Shown here piece after piece: positions 60,577 to 64,000 of a stretch of DNA of 64,000 bases. The stretch is taken from positions 124,819 through 188,818 of the forward strand of contig DF239214.1 of assembly GCA_000507305.1 (NCBI GenBank), given 5' to 3'. Numbering within the stretch: position 1 is the stretch's first letter; each line of letters opens with the position of its first letter. The DNA is from Breviolum minutum Mf 1.05b.01. Lineage: Eukaryota; Sar; Dinophyceae; Suessiales; Symbiodiniaceae. The position numbers were made by a program, and so were the translations under genes. Under the pieces are notes generated by a model that was not told the DNA's origin, did not search any database, and was given only the letters and a program-made list of their open reading frames with translations.

Positions 60577-63025
60577 GCCTGTGATCGGACTAAAAAACCA
60601 CCCAGTACCATATCAGCAATTTCTTCACCAACTGACCAACATCACCAATATCAGCAAATTTCATCAACATGACAAGAGAATCTTTTGATGTGTATTGGCA
60701 ATACCCCAAATTTCCGTGATGCTTCCACTATTTTGGACAAGGGGATAACGGCCTTCAGTGCCTTTAAAAAAACTCTGACAATGAAAAATCTGATTCCCAC
60801 CACCTCAGATTGTTGCGAGCAGCAAGAGAAAGCCACGTTTGGTGGCCGTGGGACCTTCGCTGAAAAGCTTTGGGTGGAAGTTGGCATAAACCCAAAAAGA
60901 CAACGCTTGACAGGTCAACTAAGCCTGAGAGAATTCGGTGCCTATTATATGTAGATACCTTCAATCAATATAACATCAGCACACACACACACACACCAGG
61001 GGCTCTTCACACAGCTCCCTTCATGGGAAGAGATCCATTTTCGGGGCTTGTGATGATCCAAAACTCCTAGCTATTGTCAAATTGTGTAGGAAAAAACAAG
61101 ACATCATTCAAAGGTTCAGCCACTCTAATGGTCGTCACCGTTTCAGTCCTGCTTTGCCTTGAAAAATCATAAACTGTCCATGTTCAAGTCTTTCTGTTCT
61201 GTACTCTATCCACTCTTTAAAGAAACAAGCAAAAAATACTTAGTATACCTCAAAGTCAAAGAAACTGTCATCATCCTCTGGTTTGTGTTTGCAATGGAAG
61301 ACTTTCACCAGCTGTTCTCGATCATCCACAGAGATCTTGAGAGGTGGCAATTCAAAGTCATGACCTGAAGGGTAAATCAAGTCATGGCACCTGTTGGTAT
61401 GTCTACAATATATAACATCTATATGGAGAAGAAACAAAGGTGTGTGTTCTTTCCTCCCATAAAAAAAACACAGGATCTTATTGGAGCTGCCATTTACCCC
61501 AAACAAATCGACCTATGGATTAAAGCTCAAACAGTTTCATCCTAAGTGCCCTCTTGTAGTCTAGCATGAGAATGAAAGAAAAACATGTCTTTCGAGCATT
61601 TCCTAGGAAAGGTGGGTGGCATTGTTTTGGTGAATTTTGGCAAAATGAGGGACATCAACTTCATCAACCATCTCCACGAGGCACAACTGAATGACATTGA
61701 AAAATTCTACCATGTCACAGTACTGGTAGACAAAGAGTTTCTGAAACGACCCTGGAAAGGGAATGGATAGCCAGAGAAAATGGGAAACACTGACCGCCAC
61801 AACCCCTGCCAATCATGAAACTGTGCATCCCTTCCTTAACCGCAGCCCTGGTTGTTTTTTTAACATGCCTGAGCTAGTACGTCTCATACAATCCAACCAC
61901 ATCTTAGCATTCAAAACATGACAAAGATCAAACGCAAATGCGCGAATCACACAGTCATGAACACATCTTGCAAAGTAAAAGAACACATGTTTATCTGAAG
62001 CACCTGCGTCCTTTTTTCCACCTTTTTCCTTCCCTACCTTTCATTTGCCAAGGTTCTATACACCGGGCCCTTCTGTTCATTTTGCTTCAACTTCGGATGG
62101 ATCATCAAGATATCTGTAGGGTGGTGCCGGGCCACCAGTTCCATGACCTTTCCCAGTCCACCAGCTTGGGCTTTACATTTGGAAAGCTGTGGGATGGAAT
62201 GCTCCAACGAGGCCAACCTCAGCATGGCTACCGGGTAGAAGCTATACCTCCCAAGCTGTTGGAACCAGTTACGGATGACATTTTCTGAAAGGGCGGAAAA
62301 TCTGGCCTGTTAATTTGTACCAGATTGGGGACGACAAAAATTGGTATCACAGGTTTGGGTGTTGAATCGATGTGAATCTGCCTAGATGAGAAAGATCTGA
62401 TTCGAACACCTAGTAACTAAGATCTGATATCAAACACACGACTATAGTTCAACTCAATGTGAATAGAGATTTGCATCATCTCATCAAGGCCTCCCCTCCA
62501 GCCATCAATATCTTCAACATAAATTTCATTGAACGAACTGTGTGTGTGTGTGTATTTACCCTCCCCAATAAATATCATGGCAGGCCATGGCATATCAACC
62601 CCCAAATTTGGTCCTCCAATTTGTTCACAATAAATGGTTGGTTGATTTTCGTAGGAAACTAATGGATATTGGGCTTCTTCAGACATGCACCCCTATCTGG
62701 AGTTGGTTCACAACAGCTTGGGAATTTCCTTACAAGGAATTCACCAATCTCAATGGTGGCCTTGGAAGGCTGCCAAGCATCAAGACACCAAAACCTTTAT
62801 GCCGTTTTATCACCATACCATTTACCATACCTCAAAAAAAAACTTAGTCAACTAGCCAAAAAAAATGCCACTAAGGAACATGACCTTAAATCTACTGGGC
62901 TGTGTCCGCCTAAATTCCCTTGGCGTCCCCATTGGCGATGCCATGGGCGACAGCAATGCGTCGGCCTCGGCCGTTGCGTCGCCGAAGACGGCGCTGGACT
63001 CGCCGTCGCCAGTGGCCGTGGTCAT
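50576..63025 (-). CDS. GT5 alpha-glucan/starch-synthase-like glycosyltransferase, multi-exon gene
   Basis: Spliced gene that should transfer glucose from a nucleotide sugar to an alpha-glucan (family knowledge: GT5, including starch, glycogen and alpha-1,3-glucan synthases). Inferred exons, 5' to 3': 63025-62885, 62760-62691, 62284-62069, 61364-61249, 59941-59839, 59605-59539, 59341-59206, 59060-58923, 58501-58446, 57762-57663, 57256-57180, 56312-56186, 55934-55809, 55236-55168, 54854-54794, 54520-54381, 54019-53984. These give about 593 codons in continuous phase. Then come 53524-53375, 53194-53121, 52977-52850, 52634 (or 52624)-52486, 52193-51941, 51624-51525, 51251-51145 and 50947-50576, an extension of about 440 codons that I do not recognise. 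Conserved blocks appear in family order: AGGLGKVME, HPWFEERTKENIYPNPM, FYSLWNQ, PDFHACIAPWYAQY, LLVLHNAEYQGS, GRLVRQKGVDIL, LLVIGPPAD, FCLMPSRDEPFGYVDIEFAW, GGLGKVPG and a closing FP--DWQ. The family is secure; substrate, linkage and location (storage glucan or wall) are open. The 3' half of the model is less certain. Confidence 0.85.
51145..51624 (-). CDS. GT5 gene, exons 23-24 (unrecognised extension)
   Basis: Exons 51624-51525 and 51251-51145. They read IKWHPRNGVFADPLNYLNGS, RAFRGLRWFLAMEG, then KLASYLVVSRKFFLDLRLDP and PILNMLLFSINALAG. Phases chain without a break (0 to 1, then 1 onward) using TTAG|ATC, GAGG|GTGTCTC and TGCAG|GGAAAC. The end was put at the GA donor GGC|GACGGC because the next exon starts CCAG|GACGGT, repeating GACGG across the join. 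No family recognised. Confidence 0.55.
51941..52977 (-). CDS. GT5 gene, exons 20-22 (unrecognised extension, hydrophobic segments)
   Basis: Exons 52977-52850, 52634 (or 52624)-52486 and 52193-51941. The first contains SSWNRRMLCIFVWSWAFMAP, a possible membrane helix. The second reads GCFEAKFVSHDLKNGEMGFP and FRVLWLFLGEDVESWN. The third contains TILQQIGVDRSMERESSRLA, then a hydrophobic run HWLVSCAYIACPLSSLLVLV. The join between the first two is unresolved: the standard acceptor (CCGCAG|GACC) breaks phase, while CACTAG|AGCGG keeps it. Exon 21 ends with a proposed GA donor (AATCA|GATGG). The third exon has an overlapping open frame. I do not recognise the domain. Confidence 0.55.
53121..53524 (-). 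CDS. GT5 gene, exons 18-19 (start of C-terminal extension)
   Basis: Exons 53524-53375 and 53194-53121. The first reads CEESLMRAYERLQPSGVSDN onward; the 'WQ..slm.aY' continuation is seen in GT5 proteins just after the catalytic core. The rest is acidic and Ser-rich and looks like a linker. The second reads ESPNGVLSEEEFFWQELTEQ, then EISN. Borders are CCCCAG|TGTGAG, CCTGAG|GTGCAC, TCAG|GAAAGT and AACAG|GCCGAA (GC donor). Confidence 0.7.
53984..54019 (-). CDS. GT5 gene, exon 17 (36-bp micro-exon, end of catalytic domain)
   Basis: A 12-codon exon, AMFSSFPLVDWQ, between CTCCAG| and a GC donor (TGGCAG|GCACCA). GT5 catalytic domains usually end with a helix followed by 'FpF--Wq', and this supplies exactly that. 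Phase 0 on both sides fits. Without family knowledge an exon this short would be invisible. Confidence 0.8.
54381..54854 (-). CDS. GT5 gene, exons 15-16: EFAWHGA and GGLGKVPG
   Basis: Exons 54854-54794 and 54520-54381. The first reads VDIEFAWHGAIIVGAQAGSM and includes the glutamate that completes the E(x7)E pair begun in the previous exon. The second begins by completing a glycine, giving SMGGLGKVPGFYYVQQNREN, then a helix ending LREMSRR. Together they form the C-terminal sugar-phosphate loop of GT5. The borders are TGAG|GTTGAC, AATGG|GTGGTTC, CCAG|GAGGC and CGCAGA|GTCACTG, all GT donors. Confidence 0.92.
55168..55934 (-). CDS. GT5 gene, exons 13-14: GPPAD and PSRDEPFGY
   Basis: Exons 55934-55809 (42 codons) and 55236-55168 (23 codons). 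The first reads AQLLVIGPPADGFGFYAQRR and ends GRLCAICQFME. The second reads VGSSLKWAADFCLMPSRDEP, then FGY. The DEPFGY stretch carries the first acidic residue of the E(x7)E pair typical of retaining GT-B enzymes. The frame remains open for some 60 codons past 55809, so the end of exon 13 was set at the GC donor GGAA|GCACCT. That join aligns the product residue-for-residue with the expected spacing from QF to ADFCLMPSR. Reading through instead would insert a cysteine-containing tail. Confidence 0.9.
55318..55400. repeat. TA-rich repeat with a duplicated ATACGTATATGT motif
   Basis: Two similar units, each TATATATATATA followed by CGTATATGTAATATG or CGTATATGTGATATG. Many comparable TA arrays occur (for example 5513-5530, 16350-16370, 23702-23720, 48371-48480, 56670-56703, 57295-57312). 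Confidence 0.8.
56186..56312 (-). CDS. GT5 gene, exon 12: GRLVRQKG block
   Basis: Start of the C-terminal Rossmann domain. It reads TKFGLRVDPDARLCVSLGRL, then VRQKGVDILADVAEWLLS. In GT5 enzymes the R and K of this 'gRl--qKG' motif contact the donor phosphates, and both are present. Borders are CCAAG|GACC and CCGAAG|GTCGATC. The intron before it (56313-57179) contains a run of GTTTGTTTGATT-type repeats and TA-rich sequence. Confidence 0.93.
56505..56600. repeat. GTTT/GATT tetranucleotide array
   Basis: Runs of TGTTTGTTTGATTGTTTG with one interruption, followed by TCTGTCTG repeats. It lies in the intron between GT5 exons 11 and 12. Confidence 0.85.
57180..57762 (-). CDS. GT5 gene, exons 10-11
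   Basis: Exons 57762-57663 and 57256-57180. The first gives YSIFWQLPEIRGVDNPMLDD, equivalent to the family's 'rYp..w.l..i.Gi.NP' block. The second gives KGWDLNRKKAEEKRAVQRLG, the charged helix before the second Rossmann domain. The end of exon 10 was placed at TTGATG|GTAGGTG because that restores phase 0; an earlier GT (CTCAG|GTGGTG) would break the frame of exon 11. Exon 11 starts TGAG|GACAAG. Confidence 0.85.
58255..58412 (+). repeat. GAT-rich degenerate trinucleotide minisatellite
   Basis: Repeats of GATGCTGAC, GATGGTGAT and GATAATGAT. On + it gives an open frame of almost only Asp, Gly and Ala. It is within the intron after GT5 exon 9 (antisense to the gene), so the frame is probably not coding. 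Confidence 0.85.
58446..59060 (-). CDS. GT5 gene, exons 8-9
   Basis: Exons 59060-58923 and 58501-58446. The first reads DMVHQRQCEKVARIFNVSQ and later GRFNMLKAGVDYLLEYQ, matching the GT5 'cekva.vFn...v...f...g.fNlLKa...y' block. The second reads EGRGACAVSQFYAAECHA, the 'g..aVS..yA.e' block. The intron has a GA donor: TATCAG|GAGCGA pairs with CCAG|GAGGGT, so GAG is shared at both borders. Exon 9 is only 56 bp and ends GCAAG|GCGTGG, a GC donor. It lies just beside a GAT-rich minisatellite that sits in the following intron. Confidence 0.9.
59206..59605 (-). CDS. GT5 gene, exons 6-7 (FYSLWNQ and FHACIAPWYAQY blocks)
   Basis: Two exons, 59605-59539 and 59341-59206. The first reads KVLSFYSLWNQCVGKLLQQY. 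The second holds HIYHCPDFHACIAPWYAQY and VLLVLHNAEYQGS, among the strongest GT5 signatures here (the family's D-H-----APWY and HN--YQG). The first intron is a GC intron (CGACC|GCATCT ... CCAAG|GCATAT): GCAT occurs on both sides of the join, and only this donor gives the continuous frame. The second exon ends GGCTCT|GTTTCA. Confidence 0.92.
59839..59941 (-). CDS. GT5 gene, exon 5 (HPWF..IYP block)
   Basis: Exon of 103 bp beginning after CACTTCAG and reading through LSHPWFEERTKENIYPNPMS, the family's 'hp.f.eR...iYp' block. The first dozen residues (SAIDVLTLLLPFLR) are hydrophobic. It ends TCCA|GAAGAAAC, a GA donor, which restores the frame into the next exon and gives the family-like junction PMSRKVLSFYSLWNQ. 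The intron before it is about 1.3 kb (59942-61248) and contains the CTA microsatellite and an unexplained open segment near 60.65-60.96 kb. Confidence 0.85.
60482..60576 (+). repeat. (CTA)n trinucleotide microsatellite
   Basis: About 30 copies of CTA/ACT, nearly perfect apart from one CCA interruption near the start. It lies in the intron between GT5 exons 4 and 5. Confidence 0.95.
61249..61364 (-). CDS. GT5 gene, exon 4
   Basis: Exon of 116 bp with borders CCCTTCAG|GT and GAG|GTATAC. It reads HDFELPPLKISVDDREQLVK, then VFHCKHKPEDDDSFFDFE. This corresponds to the 'plkv.vdg.e..VkVf.a' region that follows the first GT5 loop. The acidic cluster replaces what is usually a short linker. Phase 1 in and phase 0 out fit both neighbours. 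Confidence 0.85.
62069..62284 (-). CDS. GT5 gene, exon 3: N-terminal nucleotide-sugar-binding loop
   Basis: Encodes the start of the GT5 fold. After NWFQQLGRYSFYPVAM comes SKCKAQAGGLGKVMELVARH, then DILMIHPKL. This matches the family's first conserved block (usually KxGGLGDV, a beta-strand, then a 'lPkY'-like segment). The position normally held by the binding lysine of KxGGL is glutamine here (QAGGL), although a lysine lies two residues before it. The acceptor is TTTCAG|AA. The donor is a GC site (AGAAGG|GCCCGG), chosen because it keeps the phase and brings the next exon to the family's usual spacing. Confidence 0.85.
62691..62760 (-). CDS. GT5 gene, exon 2
   Basis: Exon of 70 bp with an acceptor CCAAG|GCC and a GT donor (AGGG|GTGCATG). 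It reads ATIEIGEFLVRKFPSCCEPT onward. I do not recognise the sequence. It is included because it is open, has splice-like borders and carries phase 0 in and phase 1 out, exactly what exons 1 and 3 need. The frame is also open upstream of this acceptor, so an earlier start of the exon is possible. Confidence 0.45.
62885..63025 (-). CDS. GT5 gene, exon 1 (GC-rich N-terminus)
   Basis: Proposed first exon of 47 codons. The ATG at 63025 is the first in-frame ATG of a frame that stays open upstream to about 63157, where a hydrophobic stretch (WLCLAWPLPALLFWLAEHLA) precedes RRRR. If an upstream start were used, that stretch could serve as a signal anchor. The chosen N-terminus is acidic and low in complexity, with SPMASPMGTPR near its end. 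The exon ends AAG|GTCATG. It is far more GC-rich than the surrounding DNA, and its antisense is also open, so this exon is less secure than the catalytic ones. Confidence 0.5.
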
Positions 63026-63375
63026 GCGACGGCGTCGAGCTAAATGCTCAGCCAACCAGAAAAGAAGGGCTGGAAGTGGCCATGCAAGGCACAACCAAAC
63101 CTTAGAACACGGGGAACGAAAGGTTTCTGAAAATTCTGGGGGAAGAATAATTGTCAAATGTAATTTTCTGGTGAAAGTTTACCATAATAAAATGTGTTTT
63201 TTGTTGTCAAAATGATGGGTTGTAGACGCCGATACAGTACTGTGACATTTTTTTCTGCACAAGGTGTGTGTGAATGGTGGGAATAGGTTATCTCCCATCC
63301 TTGGTAGCACATCAGGCCACAGGCATGAAACCTTAGGTAGTTACTGTAATTCCTTATACCCTTCCTGTAGCCCCT

Positions 63376-63873
63376 TTGGATTTAGTGAGGGTCTTAAATG
63401 TAACCCGGCTAAAGCTTAAACTTTTTGCAGGGGACCTAAGTTTTGCCTGCCTGGAATTTCCCCAAACAGCCGTAGCTGTTACCATGTTCATGGAAAGTGA
63501 TTTTATACTTGACAAACGCTTGGAAGTAAGTACACCTAAACATAAAACTCAGTGTCAAAACTTTGGACGTTCAAAAGCCCAAATTCAAACTGAACTGAAG
63601 GAGGATGAACTTTTATGCTGTCTCGATCCACAACTCTACGTCCCCAACGAATCACTGTTTTTGAATGTCACAACAGCATCAACAAACAGCATCAAAGACA
63701 AATTGCGACAAGAGACGGAGATAGTGGGGAAGGGAACGCCGGTGTCCAGATCCACCACTGCATCTCCACCGGATAAACGGCGAAAGACGTCCATCGATCC
63801 CAGGGGATCCGCGACGATCCCTAAATCTGTGGTTCTGTCACATCAAGCACTAAACGAGGAGGAGTGTGGCTGA
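63376..63873 (+). CDS. Open coding segment, unrecognised, head-to-head with the GT5 gene
   Basis: About 165 codons open to a TGA at 63871, with no comparable antisense frame, which favours the + strand. There is no ATG at the left edge, so this is probably an internal or last exon, or the start lies at a later ATG. The product has a Ser/Thr/Lys-rich tail (VSRSTTASPPDKRRKTSIDP) with a basic PDKRRK patch that could be a nuclear localisation signal (inference). No family recognised. About 150-350 bp separate it from the proposed GT5 start, so the two may share an upstream region. Confidence 0.45.
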   Translation: MDLVRVLNVTRLKLKLFAGDLSFACLEFPQTAVAVTMFMESDFILDKRLEVSTPKHKTQCQNFGRSKAQIQTELKEDELLCCLDPQLYVPNESLFLNVTTASTNSIKDKLRQETEIVGKGTPVSRSTTASPPDKRRKTSIDPRGSATIPKSVVLSHQALNEEECG

Positions 63874-64000
63874 GTTGGAAACATCACTTGAACTGCTACA
63901 AGAAGTTCATATGTTTCATATTTCATGTTCACCTCCGAGTGATTTTTAGAATCCAACCCAATTTTCTGTCCCGTGTGAAGTCTTTGACAAGGGAAGTTTC

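Noticed and set aside
60651..60964. Open minus and + frames as an extra GT5 exon between exons 4 and 5
   Set aside because: Exons 4 and 5 already join in phase with family-like sequence. One frame (HPKLFSEGPTATKRG) looks superficially similar to the HPWF block, but that block is supplied by 59839-59941.
61585..61770. Open + segment (FLGKVGGIVLVNFGKM) and its minus counterpart as coding
   Set aside because: It lies within the GT5 intron between exons 3 and 4. No phase-compatible way to include it was found.
62865..63215. + strand Ala/Ser-rich ORF opposite GT5 exon 1
   Set aside because: Shadow of the GC-rich exon; the minus reading keeps phase with the GT5 exons, although the orientation of this exon is not proven.
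1..64000. Dinoflagellate spliced-leader relics, tRNA or rRNA genes, CRISPR arrays
   Set aside because: I looked by eye for the leader core (CCATTTTGGCTCAAG and its complement), cloverleaf-like tRNA ends and regularly spaced repeats, and found none. A covariance-model scan would be needed to exclude them.

Overview
This window looks like nuclear DNA from a dinoflagellate, probably close to Symbiodiniaceae (inference). Three things support that. (1) The one gene I can reconstruct by homology is split into about 25 exons of 36-370 bp. Its introns often begin with GC or GA instead of GT. This mixed donor use, with donor and acceptor sharing flanking bases, is known from dinoflagellates. (2) The DNA is sprinkled with short palindromic elements of kinds I recall from Symbiodiniaceae sequence (memory, not a search). 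(3) Gene density is low and nothing has bacterial layout: no operons, ribosome-binding sites or long uninterrupted ORFs.

Layout. About 0-13.2 kb holds scattered short open segments, mostly best on the + strand. They may be exons of one or more + genes, the last ending near 13,208, but I recognise none of them. Short palindromic elements lie at 30-128, 6037-6139, 8623-8722, about 9441-9559 and 10053-10157. From 13.2 to 15.8 kb is an extremely AT-rich island around a 647-base assembly gap. From 16 to 50 kb are many unrecognised candidate exons, microsatellites, further palindromic elements, a Mutator-like element with a 10-bp target-site duplication (24937-25457), and two single-N joins with duplicated flanks.

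The confident gene fills about 50.6-63.0 kb on the minus strand. It encodes a GT5-family glycosyltransferase (starch/glycogen synthase and alpha-glucan synthase type). I traced it exon by exon from a GC-rich first exon at 63,025 to the end of the catalytic domain at 53,984, keeping reading phase throughout, and then into an unrecognised C-terminal extension of about 440 residues that may stop at 50,576. A + strand open segment (63376-63873) lies head-to-head with it, and a possible + strand terminal exon (ending 50373) lies tail-to-tail.

Limits. Outside the GT5 gene, calls rest on open frame, codon pattern and splice-like borders. RNY-type codon usage makes the antisense of a real exon look coding too, so strands there are tentative. 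I saw no tRNA, rRNA, CRISPR array or dinoflagellate spliced-leader sequence.
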